64,000 bases of DNA, taken from contig NZ_JNWV01000018.1 in assembly GCF_000716535.1 (NCBI RefSeq), positions 115,466 through 179,465 on the forward strand, given 5' to 3'. A program made the position numbers and the translations under genes. Numbering within the stretch: the stretch's first letter is position 1; every line of letters starts with the position of its first letter. The notes under the pieces were generated by a model. That model saw nothing but the letters and a program-made list of their open reading frames with translations, made no database searches and was not told the DNA's origin. This stretch comes from Streptomyces flaveolus (lineage in GTDB: Bacteria; Actinomycetota; Actinomycetes; Streptomycetales; Streptomycetaceae). Below are positions 7,193 through 15,882 of the stretch, one piece after another.

Positions 7193-8395
7193 GTGTCCTC
7201 GACTCCCTCCGCACCCCTGCACCTCGCCGTCGCCCTGGACGGCACCGGATGGCACCCGGCGTCCTGGCGCGAGCCGGTCGCCCGCCCCCGCGACCTGTTC
7301 ACGGCCGGCTACTGGACCGACCTGATCACCGAGGCCGAACGCGGCCTGCTCGACTTCGTCACCATCGAGGACGGCCTCGGCCCGCAGTCCTCCCAGCTCC
7401 TCGCACCCGACGAGCGCACCGACCAGGTCCGCGGCCGGCTCGACGCGGTCCTCATCGCCTCCCGCGTCGCCCCGGTCACCCGGCACATAGGCCTGGTCCC
7501 GACCGTGGTGGCCACGCACACCGAGCCGTTCCACATCTCCAAGGCGATCGCCACCCTCGACTACGTCAGCGACGGGCGCGCGGGCCTGCGCGTGCGGACC
7601 AGCTTCCGCCCGGACGAGGCCGCGCACTTCGGGCGGCGCACCGTCCCTCGCATCGGCGGCTTCGACGGCCCGGAGGCGCAGGCGGCGGTCACCGACCTGT
7701 TCGACGAGGCCGCCGACCACGTGGAAGTGGTCCGCCGGCTCTGGGACAGCTGGGAGGACGACGCCGAGATCCGGGACGCGGCGACCGGCCGCTTCATCGA
7801 CCGGGACAAGCTGCACTACATCGACTTCGAGGGCCGCTGGTTCAGCGTCAAGGGCCCGTCCATCACACCCCGCCCGCCGCAGGGGCAGCCCCTGGTCACC
7901 GCACTCGCCCACCAGACCGTCCCGTACCGGCTCGTGGCCCGCCAGGCCGACGTCGGCTACGTCACCCCGCACGACGCGGACCAGGCCCGGGCGATCGTCG
8001 CCGAGGTCCGCGCCGAGCAGGAGGCGGCGGGCCGCGCCGGCGAGACGCTGCACGTCTTCGGCGACCTCGTCGTCTTCCTGGACGACAGCCGGACCGGAGC
8101 GGAGGCCCGCCGCGACCGCCTCGACACGCTCGCGGGCGAGCCGTACACCAGCGACGCCCGGATCTTCACCGGTACGGCCGCCCAACTCGCCGACCTGCTG
8201 GAGGAGTGGGCGGCAGGCGGGCTGACCGGGTTCCGGCTGCGGCCCGCGGTCGCCGGCCACGACCTGCCCCGGATCACCCAGGACCTGGTACCCGAGCTGC
8301 GGCGCCGCCACCGCTTCCGGGACGCCTACGAGGCCGGCACCCTGCGCGGCCTCCTCGGCCTCGCCCGCCCCGCCAACCGCTACGCAGCAGCCTGA
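7193..8395 (+). CDS. LLM class flavin-dependent oxidoreductase
   Basis: 400 aa bacterial-luciferase-like monooxygenase that would use reduced FMN from a separate reductase. It has the TIM-barrel pattern of the family: FVTIEDGLGPQ, then IGLVPTVVATHTEPFHISKA, then a TLDYVSDGRAGLRV stretch. GTG start at 7193 follows AAGGAAGG. It is separated by 26 bases from the second LLM gene, forming a two-enzyme operon behind leader peptide 3. By analogy with CmoO/YtmO of Bacillus it may act on sulfur-substituted amino acids. Other members of the group attack alkanesulfonates or nitrilotriacetate-like compounds, so the substrate is open. Confidence 0.85.
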   Translation: MSSTPSAPLHLAVALDGTGWHPASWREPVARPRDLFTAGYWTDLITEAERGLLDFVTIEDGLGPQSSQLLAPDERTDQVRGRLDAVLIASRVAPVTRHIGLVPTVVATHTEPFHISKAIATLDYVSDGRAGLRVRTSFRPDEAAHFGRRTVPRIGGFDGPEAQAAVTDLFDEAADHVEVVRRLWDSWEDDAEIRDAATGRFIDRDKLHYIDFEGRWFSVKGPSITPRPPQGQPLVTALAHQTVPYRLVARQADVGYVTPHDADQARAIVAEVRAEQEAAGRAGETLHVFGDLVVFLDDSRTGAEARRDRLDTLAGEPYTSDARIFTGTAAQLADLLEEWAAGGLTGFRLRPAVAGHDLPRITQDLVPELRRRHRFRDAYEAGTLRGLLGLARPANRYAAA

Positions 8396-8421
8396 ACGCC
8401 GGAGAGGACGACCGTACCGCC

Positions 8422-9816
8422 ATGAGCAAGCCGCTGAAGCAGATCCACCTGGCCGCGCACTTCCCCGGCGTCAACAACACCACCGTGTGGAGCGACCCGG
8501 CCGCCGGCAGCCACATCGAGTTCAGCTCCTTCGCGCACTTCGCGCGGACCGCCGAACGCGCCAAGTTCGACTTCCTGTTCCTCGCCGAGGGACTCCGGCT
8601 GCGCGAGCAGGGCGGCCGGATCTACGACCTGGACGTGGTCGGCCGTCCCGACACCTTCACCGTGCTGGCCGCGCTGGCCGCCGTCACCGACCGGCTGGGC
8701 CTGACCGGCACCATCAACTCCACGTTCAACGAACCGTACGAGGTGGCCCGGCAGTTCGCGAGCCTCGACCACCTCTCCGGCGGCCGGTCCGCCTGGAACG
8801 TGGTCACCTCCTGGGACGCCTTCACCGGCGAGAACTTCCGGCGCGGCGGCTTCCTGCCGCAGGAGGAGCGCTACTCCCGCGCCAAGGAGTTCCTCGCCAC
8901 CGCGCACGAGCTGTTCGACTCCTGGCGCGGCGACGAGATCATCGCCGACCAGGCCACCGGCACCTTCCTCCGGGACGCCCAGGCCGGTGCCTTCGTGCAC
9001 CAGGGGCAGCACTTCGACATCCACGGCCGGTTCAACGTCCCGCGCTCCCCGCAGGGCCGCCCGGTCGTCTTCCAGGCGGGCGACTCCGACGAGGGCCGCG
9101 AGTTCGCCGCCTCCAGCGCGGACGCGATCTTCAGCCGGTACTCCACCCTGAAGGAGGGCCAGGCCTTCTACACGGACGTCAAGTCCCGCCTCGCCAAGTA
9201 CGGCCGCCGTGCCGACCAGCTCCTCATCCTGCCCGCGGCGACCTTCGTCCTCGGCGACACCGACCAGGAGGCCGCCGAACTCGCCCGGGAGGTCCGCCGG
9301 CAGCAGGTCAGCGGCGCCACCGCCATCAAGCACCTGGAGTTCGTCTGGAACCGGGACCTGTCGGCGTACGACCCGGAGGGCCCGCTGCCCGAGGTGGACC
9401 CCGTGGTGAGCGAGGACCACATCTCCCGGGGCCGCGCCCAGGTGCGGATGTACCGGGACCCGGTGGCCATCGCCCGCGAGTGGCGGCAGCTCGCCGAGGC
9501 CAACAAGTGGTCCATCCGCGACCTGGTCATCAACACCGGCAACCGGCAGACGTTCATCGGCTCCCCGGAAACCGTGGCGCGGACCATCAACGACTTCGTG
9601 CAGGCGGACGCCTCCGACGGGTTCATCCTCGTCCCGCACATCACCCCCGGCGGGCTCGACCCGTTCGCCGACAAGGTGGTCCCGCTGCTCCAGGAACAGG
9701 GCGTCTTCCGCGCCGACTACGAGGGCACGACCCTGCGCGAGCACCTGGGCCTCGCCCACCCCGACGCCGAGGCCGGCACCCGCACCGGCGCCTCACCGGA
9801 GCGGGCCGCATCCTGA
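8422..9816 (+). CDS. NtaA/SnaA/DszA family FMN-dependent monooxygenase
   Basis: 464 aa member of the NtaA/SnaA/DszA (also CmoJ/YtnJ, DmoA) branch of luciferase-like monooxygenases. Typical blocks are FDFLFLAEGLRLREQGG, then GLTGTINSTFNEPYEVARQF, then a SGGRSAWNVVTSWD block, then PQGRPVVFQAGDSDEGREFA. Enzymes of this group cleave C-N or C-S bonds using FMNH2 and O2. With the GNAT enzyme and the importer it fits an N-acetyl-S-alkylcysteine cleaving step, as known for Bacillus CmoJ. Length (464) is in the normal range. A perfect hairpin lies 107 bases downstream of its stop. Confidence 0.88.
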   Translation: MSKPLKQIHLAAHFPGVNNTTVWSDPAAGSHIEFSSFAHFARTAERAKFDFLFLAEGLRLREQGGRIYDLDVVGRPDTFTVLAALAAVTDRLGLTGTINSTFNEPYEVARQFASLDHLSGGRSAWNVVTSWDAFTGENFRRGGFLPQEERYSRAKEFLATAHELFDSWRGDEIIADQATGTFLRDAQAGAFVHQGQHFDIHGRFNVPRSPQGRPVVFQAGDSDEGREFAASSADAIFSRYSTLKEGQAFYTDVKSRLAKYGRRADQLLILPAATFVLGDTDQEAAELAREVRRQQVSGATAIKHLEFVWNRDLSAYDPEGPLPEVDPVVSEDHISRGRAQVRMYRDPVAIAREWRQLAEANKWSIRDLVINTGNRQTFIGSPETVARTINDFVQADASDGFILVPHITPGGLDPFADKVVPLLQEQGVFRADYEGTTLREHLGLAHPDAEAGTRTGASPERAAS

Positions 9817-9922
9817 AGCCCGGTCCGCCACGACCGGGACGCCGGGAGCACTACGGCCACGACCCGGCGGCGATGCGCGGTGCGCGCGGTCCTGCCCGTC
9901 GGTGAGACGGAGACACCGGTGT

Positions 9923-9963
9923 GGGCGTGGACGTCACCTCCCCCGTAGGTGACGTCCACGCCC
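9923..9963. terminator. Bidirectional terminator hairpin between convergent genes
   Basis: A perfect 17-base inverted repeat (left arm 9923-9939, right arm 9947-9963) with a 7-base loop lies between the end of the LLM gene (+) and the end of the metalloprotease-like gene (-). There is no T-run, as is usual for Streptomyces terminators. Confidence 0.7.
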
Positions 9964-10007
9964 GCTCCCCCGGTGCCGGACAGTGGCTCTGTGGCGTCCG
10001 TGTGCCG

Positions 10008-11093
10008 TCACCAGCACATGACCGCCGTCTCTCCCGACCCCCACGTGGAGTACAGGCGGACCCGGACGACATAGCGGCGGCCCTTGACGAGCCGGACCCG
10101 GACGGCGGCGTTGTCCGGCGTGCCGCCGTCGTCGTGGCCCGCGAGGAAGCGCGGCTCCCCGTCGCGCTCCTCGAAGACCACCAGCACGGTGTCGGCGTCG
10201 CCGAAGGTGCCCACGGTGTACTCGCGGGTCTCCGGCGGCTCGACGGTGAAGTCGGCCTGCTCGCCCGCCCCCAGACCGAGCGGCGCGGACCGGAACGGCA
10301 CCAGTCCGGCAGGCCCGCCCGGTGCGACGGGCGGGTACCAGCGGAGCACGAACTCCTTGTCGGCCGGGGACGGAGCACCGGGCGGACGCAGTCCCCCGCG
10401 GTACTGCTCCGGCTCCAGGACCAGCCCCGGCCCGAACGGCAGCGTCATCACCGACTGCGGATCCCACATCGAGCCGCCCGCCTCACAGGCGTCCAGCCGG
10501 CGCAGCACGTTCGTGTACGTCGTCTCCCGGCTCCAGAAGTTCGGCGGGCCCGCCAGCTCGGCGTACACGGCCTCGTCGTCCCAGTGCAGCCCGGCGAACG
10601 GACTCTGGTGCTCGTGCACCATGCCGAGCGCGTGCCCGATCTGGTGCAGGACGGTCCCGCGCTCCCCGGGCGCGGTCACGTCCCAGCCGAGGTTCATGGT
10701 GCGCTCGCCCCGGCCCACCGACAGCGCGTCCCGGCCGACCGCCGACCAGGACCCGGCACCGGCCTGGAACCCGATCCGCAGTTCCGCCTCGTGCCGGTCG
10801 CCGACCTCGGCGAACGTGACGCCGATGCCGAGGTCCTGCCATTCGCCGAAGCACCCGCGGACCACGTCCCGCTGCTCCTCGCCGCCCGCCCACGGCACCC
10901 GGCGCAGCTCCCCGGTCCCGGGAACCGGGACGACCGAGGCGTCGGTGCGGGCGTCCAGGAAGCAGTAGTGCAGGACCGTGCCGTTGACCCACATCCGCCG
11001 CCCGGCGAGCAGCGCGCCGAGCCGCTCGGCGGTCAGCCCCCGCGCGAACGACGGGGCCGGCTGCCGCGGAAGCGAGCAGAGGCGTCGGGTCAT
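10008..11093 (-). CDS. Metzincin-like (M12 family) protein with altered catalytic Glu
   Basis: 361 aa protein of the astacin-like zinc peptidase type found in Streptomyces. The zinc-binding region reads TVLHQIGHALGMVHEHQSP. H150, H154 and H160 are the three expected ligands, but residue 151, normally the catalytic Glu of HExxH, is Gln (codon CAG at 10641-10643 on the minus strand). The Met-turn is present as QSVMTLPF (Met 216). A C-terminal beta-rich domain (about 255-361) resembles a prepeptidase/bacterial pre-peptidase domain. There is no obvious signal peptide. Zinc binding is likely but ordinary peptidase activity doubtful. It is divergent from the LuxR regulator with a 94-base gap. Confidence 0.75.
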   Translation of the reverse strand: MTRRLCSLPRQPAPSFARGLTAERLGALLAGRRMWVNGTVLHYCFLDARTDASVVPVPGTGELRRVPWAGGEEQRDVVRGCFGEWQDLGIGVTFAEVGDRHEAELRIGFQAGAGSWSAVGRDALSVGRGERTMNLGWDVTAPGERGTVLHQIGHALGMVHEHQSPFAGLHWDDEAVYAELAGPPNFWSRETTYTNVLRRLDACEAGGSMWDPQSVMTLPFGPGLVLEPEQYRGGLRPPGAPSPADKEFVLRWYPPVAPGGPAGLVPFRSAPLGLGAGEQADFTVEPPETREYTVGTFGDADTVLVVFEERDGEPRFLAGHDDGGTPDNAAVRVRLVKGRRYVVRVRLYSTWGSGETAVMCW

Positions 11094-11125
11094 GCGGCCA
11101 GCGTGCCCGCCGCCCCGGCCGCGCG

Positions 11126-11182
11126 CCTGAGTCGGGGGCTACTCAAGTCGCCCTGTATCAAACCTGAGTACGCGCGCTCAGG
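11126..11182. promoter_or_regulatory. Two CTGAG/CTCAG palindromes in the divergent promoter region
   Basis: CCTGAGT...ACTCAAG (11126-11147) and CCTGAG...CTCAGG (11163-11182) are two imperfectly matched palindromes 36 bases apart centre to centre. They lie between the metalloprotease-like gene and the LuxR gene, and the second ends just before the LuxR start. They could be operator sites, possibly for the adjacent LuxR protein. Confidence 0.35.
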
Positions 11183-11187
11183 ATGAC

Positions 11188-12912
11188 GTGAGGACCTACG
11201 AACAGGACGCGAAGACCCTGGAGCTGCCCTGGCCGTTCACCGGCCGGGCCGACGAACTGGAGCTGGTGCGCGGTGCACTGACCGCCGGCCGCCCCGGCAT
11301 CGTGGTGACCGGCCCGGCCGGCCGCGGCAAGACCCGGCTGATCACGGAGGCGGTCCGGGGCACCGACCACGCCCGGGTGACCGGCACGCCCGAGGCCCGG
11401 GACCTGCCCCTCGCGGCCTTCGCGCACCTGCTCCCCGACACCGTCTCGCTGCACCGCGCGGTCCGCGCGCTGTCCGGCGTACGGCTCCTGGTCGTGGACG
11501 ACGCCCAACTGCTGGACGAGACCTCCGCCGCCCTGGTCCACCAGCTCGCCGTGCAGGGCCGCACCCGCCTGGTCGTGGCCGCGGCGGACGGCCCGCCGGC
11601 GCCCGGCGCGGTGTCCCGGCTGTGGACCGGGGAACTGCTGCCCCGGCTGGTCCTCGACCCGCTCTCCCCCGAGGACACCGCCCAGTTGCTCGCCGGCGCC
11701 GGTCTGGAACCGCTCACCGTGCGCCGGCTGCACCAGGCGTGCCGGGGCGATCTGCGCCTGCTGCGCGACCTGGTGACCGCGCTCACCGGGTCCGGCCGGC
11801 TGACGCCCGTCCCGGACACCGGCGAACGGGCCTGGCGCGGCCCCCTGCCGGTCACCCCGGCCGTCCGCGAGCGGCTCGCCCCCGCCCTGGAGCGGTCCGG
11901 CCCCGGCGAACGCGACGCCCTGGAACGCGTCGCCTTCGCCGAACCCCTGCCGCTGCCCGTGGAAGAGCTGGACCTCGACCTCCTCGAACGCCTGGAGGCG
12001 GACGGCCTGATCGACGTCGACGAACAGGGTGCCGTCACCCTGGCCCACCCCCTGCACGGCGCCGCGCTGCGCTCCACGACCGGCCGGCTGCGGGCGCGCC
12101 GGCTGGCCCGCGCGCCCTTCGCGCACGGCTCGGCGCTCTCCGTCGAACAGCACACGCTCGTCCGCCGGATGGAGCGCCTCGACGTCCGGCCGGTGCCGAC
12201 GCCGGTGGGGGAGTGGCTGGTCGCGGAGGGCGGCCCGCTGCCGGCCGGGTACGCCGAGGTCCGCGCCCGGTACGCGCGCCTGCGGGGCGAACTGCGGGAG
12301 GCGGCGGCATGGGCCAGGGAGGGACTGCGGGAGACTCCGTCGGACAGCGGGTGCGGGCGGGAACTCGCGCTCGCCGAAGGGCGGCCGGGCGAGGTGACCG
12401 ACCCGGACGACGTCCACGCGCTCTACGACGCCGTACGCCTCGGCGAGCCCGAGCGGGCGGTCGGGCGGCTGCCGGCCGGCAGCGTGTTCGCCCGGCACGC
12501 GGACGCGCTTGCGTGCGGGGACGGCGCCGCGCTGGACCGGGCGGCGCAGGCGCTGGCCGAGCGGGGGTTCCTGCTGTACGCCGCGGAGGCGCACGCGCAG
12601 GCGGTACGGGTCCACCGTGATCCCCGGGCCGCGCGGCTGTCCCGTACCCGGGCCGTCGCGCTGGCCCGCTGCTGCCAGGGCGCGCGCACCCCTGCGCTGG
12701 CCGGGCTGGTCCTCGGTGAACTCACCGCCCGGCAGCGGCAGATCGTCACGCTGGCCGCGGCGGGGCTCAGCAACCGGGAGATCGCCGAGCGGCTGACGCT
12801 GTCCGTGCGGACGGTCGGCAATCACCTGTACAGCGCGTACACGCGGCTCGGCACGGGGGACCGGGGGGCGTTGCCCTGGCTGGTGGAGGTGCCGGACAGG
12901 GAGACGGCTTAG
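11188..12912 (+). CDS. LAL-type LuxR family transcriptional regulator
   Basis: 574 aa regulator with an N-terminal ATPase domain and a C-terminal DNA-binding domain. Walker A is GPAGRGKTRLI (about residues 45-55) and Walker B-like is LLVVDDAQLLD (about 102-112). The LuxR helix-turn-helix lies near the end (LTARQRQIVTLAAAGLSNRE, then IAERLTLSVRTVGNHL, about 512-547). It is shorter than classic 900-residue LAL proteins because the central helical region is reduced. The start is GTG at 11188 after AGGA, overlapping a palindrome that may mediate autoregulation. The divergent metzincin-like gene is the most obvious candidate target. Confidence 0.87.
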   Translation: MRTYEQDAKTLELPWPFTGRADELELVRGALTAGRPGIVVTGPAGRGKTRLITEAVRGTDHARVTGTPEARDLPLAAFAHLLPDTVSLHRAVRALSGVRLLVVDDAQLLDETSAALVHQLAVQGRTRLVVAAADGPPAPGAVSRLWTGELLPRLVLDPLSPEDTAQLLAGAGLEPLTVRRLHQACRGDLRLLRDLVTALTGSGRLTPVPDTGERAWRGPLPVTPAVRERLAPALERSGPGERDALERVAFAEPLPLPVEELDLDLLERLEADGLIDVDEQGAVTLAHPLHGAALRSTTGRLRARRLARAPFAHGSALSVEQHTLVRRMERLDVRPVPTPVGEWLVAEGGPLPAGYAEVRARYARLRGELREAAAWAREGLRETPSDSGCGRELALAEGRPGEVTDPDDVHALYDAVRLGEPERAVGRLPAGSVFARHADALACGDGAALDRAAQALAERGFLLYAAEAHAQAVRVHRDPRAARLSRTRAVALARCCQGARTPALAGLVLGELTARQRQIVTLAAAGLSNREIAERLTLSVRTVGNHLYSAYTRLGTGDRGALPWLVEVPDRETA

Positions 12913-12944
12913 GCCGGGCCCCGCTCTCCGGTACCGGCGCCACA

Positions 12945-13070
12945 CCATGGGGGAGCGGGCTCGACGGCACAGCGCGTCGCCGAGCGCGGTGCGGGCGTAA
13001 CGGACGACGCGGCCGCTGCGGGTGCGGGTGAGCAGACCCGCGGTGATCGCCCACGGCTCGCCGGCTGGGT
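12945..13070 (-). pseudogene. Possible fragment of an ArsR-like winged-helix regulator
   Basis: In the 281-base gap between the convergent LuxR and CHAT genes, the minus strand encodes AITAGLLTRTRSGRVVRYAR followed by TALGDALCR. This matches the beta-wing and last helix of ArsR/DUF5937-type regulators (GLLxxRRSGRxVxYxRTxLGDAL). No start, recognition helix or full domain is present. If real, it is a decayed remnant; chance similarity in GC-rich DNA cannot be excluded. Confidence 0.4.
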
Positions 13071-13193
13071 GGTGCGGGCCCGCTGTTCGCGGCGGCCCCG
13101 GCGGTGCGCTGGGCCCGCCGGGACGGGGAGCGGCGGGGCGAGCCCGCCCAGGCGGCCTCCACACGCGGGGCCGCAGGGAGAACGCACCTGCGC

Positions 13194-15806
13194 TCACGCC
13201 GCGCCGAACGCGGCGAACGCCCAGCCCGTCGCCTGGTGCACCGCGTCGCCGGGCAGGGCCGCACGGGCGTCCCGCAGCGCCTCGGCCAGGGAGAGGCCCG
13301 CGCCGAGGCCCTTGTGCAGGGCCAGCATCAGCGGCACCACCGCCGCGTCGTTGACCGGGGCGCTGCTCGCCACCACCCCGGCCGTGCCCAGCGGCAGCAA
13401 CGCCGTGACCAGCCCCAGGAGTTCGTCGGCGCCGACCGAGGCGAGACGGGCGGTGTCGCAGCTCGACAGGATGATCCGGTACGGGCTGCGGGTCAGGCGC
13501 TCGAAGTCGTGCACGATCAACGGGCCGTCGGCCATGCGGAGGGCGGAGAACAGGGGGCTGTCCGCGCGGAACGTGCCGTGCGCCGCGAGATGCGCGAGGC
13601 CCGCGCCGTCCAGTTCCGCCAGAACCCGGGGCACCTGGGCGTCCTCGCCCTCCAGGACCGTCGCCGCGCCGTACCGGTCCGCCAGCTCGGGCACCTCCGC
13701 GCCACCCGTCGCGAGGCCGGGGCCGCGCACCAGCACCGGCCGGCCCTCCGGCGGCGGCGCCGTCTCCCGGGCACGCAGCCAACTGCCCGCCGACGGCGAC
13801 ACGCTGAGCACCCGTTCCCGCAGCGCGGGCAGCAGCGCCCACGGCACCCGGTGCAGCGCGCCCGGCGGCACGATCACCACCGGGCCCGGGCCGAGGTGCC
13901 GTACCGCCCCGGCCAGCAGCAGCTCTTCCAGGCGCCGGCCGGCGGCCTCCACGAGCGGGAGCCGGGCCTCGGCGCCCGGGTGCGCGAGCCGTCGTAGCCC
14001 GGCCTGCACGTGCTCGGCCTCGGCCACCGCCTCCGCCAGCGAACCGCCGGCGAACCGCCGTACCTTTCCCTGCCCGCACAGCAGGACGTGCACCCGGCCG
14101 TCGACCACGGCCAGTTCGACCAGCCGCCCGTCACCGAGCCGGTCCAGCAGCCGGCCCACGTCGAGCCGGTCGCCGGCGTCGGCGGCGGCCCCGCCCATGT
14201 GCCGGGTGCGGGAGCGGATCTCCCGTTCCAGGCGCCGCTGTTCGCGTTCCAGCGCCGGCACCGGGCGGCCCTCCATCCGGGCTGCCTCCGCGCGGGCCGC
14301 GATCTCCCGGTAGGCGGTCAACCCGCTCAGCAGCGCCGGATCGTCGGGCGGCCGGGTCGGCGGCGCGGACAGCACGGTCGCCCGCCACCGCTCGCTCCAC
14401 CCCAGCAGCCGCCGGGGACTGCCCTCGGCGAGGCTCACCTCCTGTGCCAGCGCGGCCAGTTCGGCACCCTGCGCGGTCGCGTGGGCGCGCAGCTCCGAGG
14501 CGCCCAGGGTCATCCGGTGGTCGTCCAGCACGTCCAGTCCGCGCCGGCACGCCTCCAGCACACCGCGCCGGGAACCGGCCGCCCGCGCCCGCAGCGCCTG
14601 CGCCGCCCAGCCCGTCATCCGGGCCGGCGGCGGTCCGCCGTGCCGGCTGCGGGCGGCCACCGCCAAGTGCCGTTCCGCGTCCGCCGTCCAGCCCAGCGCC
14701 AGCGCGATCCGGCCCGCGAGCAGGGAGGCCTCGGGCGCGGCCGGCGAGCCGAAGGACGCCAGCCGCTCGGCGACCGCCGCCGCGTCCGCGACCATCCGCC
14801 CCGACCGGCGCCCGGCCGCCACCCGCGCCTCGATCAGCACCAGCCGGGCGTGCGTCTCCCACCACGTCCGGCGCTGTGCCGCGAACAGCCGTACGGCCAC
14901 GGCGGCGCGGGCTATGGCGGTGTGCGCGTCCCCGGCCGAACGGGCGGCCCGCGCGGCGGCCAGCAGCAGCTCGGCCTTGCGGGTGGACTGCCCGCCGATC
15001 CGGTCCAGCAGCGCGATCGCCGCGTCCGCCTCGGCCAGCGCCTCCGGGGCGAGCCCCGCCGCCATCAGCACCTCGCAGCGCCGGATCGACAGGTTGTAGG
15101 TGGGGGTGCCCAGCTTCGCGTAGCGTTCCTCGGCCTCGTCCAGCAGCCGCAGCGCCGCCGGGACGTCCCCGGAGCGGAACGCGGCCAGGCCACGGCTCTC
15201 CACCGCGTCCGCCTTGTCGTGCTCCTGGCCGGTGGTGTCCCACAGCCGCTCCGCCGCCGTGAAGTCGGCGACGGCCCGGTCCACCGCGCCCAACGCCAGA
15301 TGCACGGTGGCCCTGAGGGTCAGCGCCCGCGCGGTCCAGATGTCGTCGGCGACCTGACGCAGGACGGGGAGGGCCCGCCGTACGTCCTCCAGGGCCTCGC
15401 GGTGATGCCCCAGCACCCACCACACGTAGGCCCGCCGGTACAGCACCCGGGCCCGGGTGTGTCCGCTGCCCCGGGCGACCCCCCGCTCGAAGGACGCGAG
15501 CCCCTGCCGGGTGCGCCCCGCGTGCACCAGTGCGACCCCGAGGGTCGCGAGCACATCGGCCTCCCGGTCGGCCGACTCGGCGCGCGCGGCCAGGTCCCGG
15601 GCCCGCCGCAGATGCCTCAGCGCGATCCGCAGATCGCCGAAGTCCCGCTGCCAGATGCCGAGCACCTGGTGGGCGACGCTCGCGTGGACCGGTGACGGAG
15701 CGGCGCGCAGGACGTGTTCGGCACGTGCCCGGGCCTCGCCCGGATCGGCGAACACCATGGGCAGCAGTTCGAGAACCGACTCGCTTCCCGCTGTCACGTC
15801 TCGCAT
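13194..15806 (-). CDS. TPR-CHAT domain protein (caspase-like protease)
   Basis: 870 aa cytoplasmic protein. The N-terminal two-thirds consist of helical TPR-like repeats, with several A-L-x-x-L...A-x-x-x-Y spaced units between about 30 and 450. The C-terminal 300 residues form a CHAT domain. The catalytic dyad is visible as His in HLAAHGTF (about residue 743) and Cys in ILSSCDTA (about residue 783). The following GTAGVVASSAPVND stretch is typical. CHAT proteins are clan CD (caspase/separase-like) peptidases. The gene is divergent, with a 76-base gap, from a subtilase, a sigma factor and a small partner protein. This implies a common regulatory region and perhaps a shared proteolytic signalling role. 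Confidence 0.88.
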   Translation of the reverse strand: MRDVTAGSESVLELLPMVFADPGEARARAEHVLRAAPSPVHASVAHQVLGIWQRDFGDLRIALRHLRRARDLAARAESADREADVLATLGVALVHAGRTRQGLASFERGVARGSGHTRARVLYRRAYVWWVLGHHREALEDVRRALPVLRQVADDIWTARALTLRATVHLALGAVDRAVADFTAAERLWDTTGQEHDKADAVESRGLAAFRSGDVPAALRLLDEAEERYAKLGTPTYNLSIRRCEVLMAAGLAPEALAEADAAIALLDRIGGQSTRKAELLLAAARAARSAGDAHTAIARAAVAVRLFAAQRRTWWETHARLVLIEARVAAGRRSGRMVADAAAVAERLASFGSPAAPEASLLAGRIALALGWTADAERHLAVAARSRHGGPPPARMTGWAAQALRARAAGSRRGVLEACRRGLDVLDDHRMTLGASELRAHATAQGAELAALAQEVSLAEGSPRRLLGWSERWRATVLSAPPTRPPDDPALLSGLTAYREIAARAEAARMEGRPVPALEREQRRLEREIRSRTRHMGGAAADAGDRLDVGRLLDRLGDGRLVELAVVDGRVHVLLCGQGKVRRFAGGSLAEAVAEAEHVQAGLRRLAHPGAEARLPLVEAAGRRLEELLLAGAVRHLGPGPVVIVPPGALHRVPWALLPALRERVLSVSPSAGSWLRARETAPPPEGRPVLVRGPGLATGGAEVPELADRYGAATVLEGEDAQVPRVLAELDGAGLAHLAAHGTFRADSPLFSALRMADGPLIVHDFERLTRSPYRIILSSCDTARLASVGADELLGLVTALLPLGTAGVVASSAPVNDAAVVPLMLALHKGLGAGLSLAEALRDARAALPGDAVHQATGWAFAAFGAA

Positions 15807-15882
15807 GGTAGTGGCCTGTTGTATCAGACGGTGGTCCCGCGGCTCTCACTGTCGAACACCGTCTTGAGGGGGAGGACACCAC

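Noticed and set aside
11158..14079. 973-residue minus-strand open frame over the LuxR gene
   Set aside because: Antisense shadow with Arg/Gly/Ala bias; only the short ArsR-like stretch in the gap (12945-13070) has any family resemblance.
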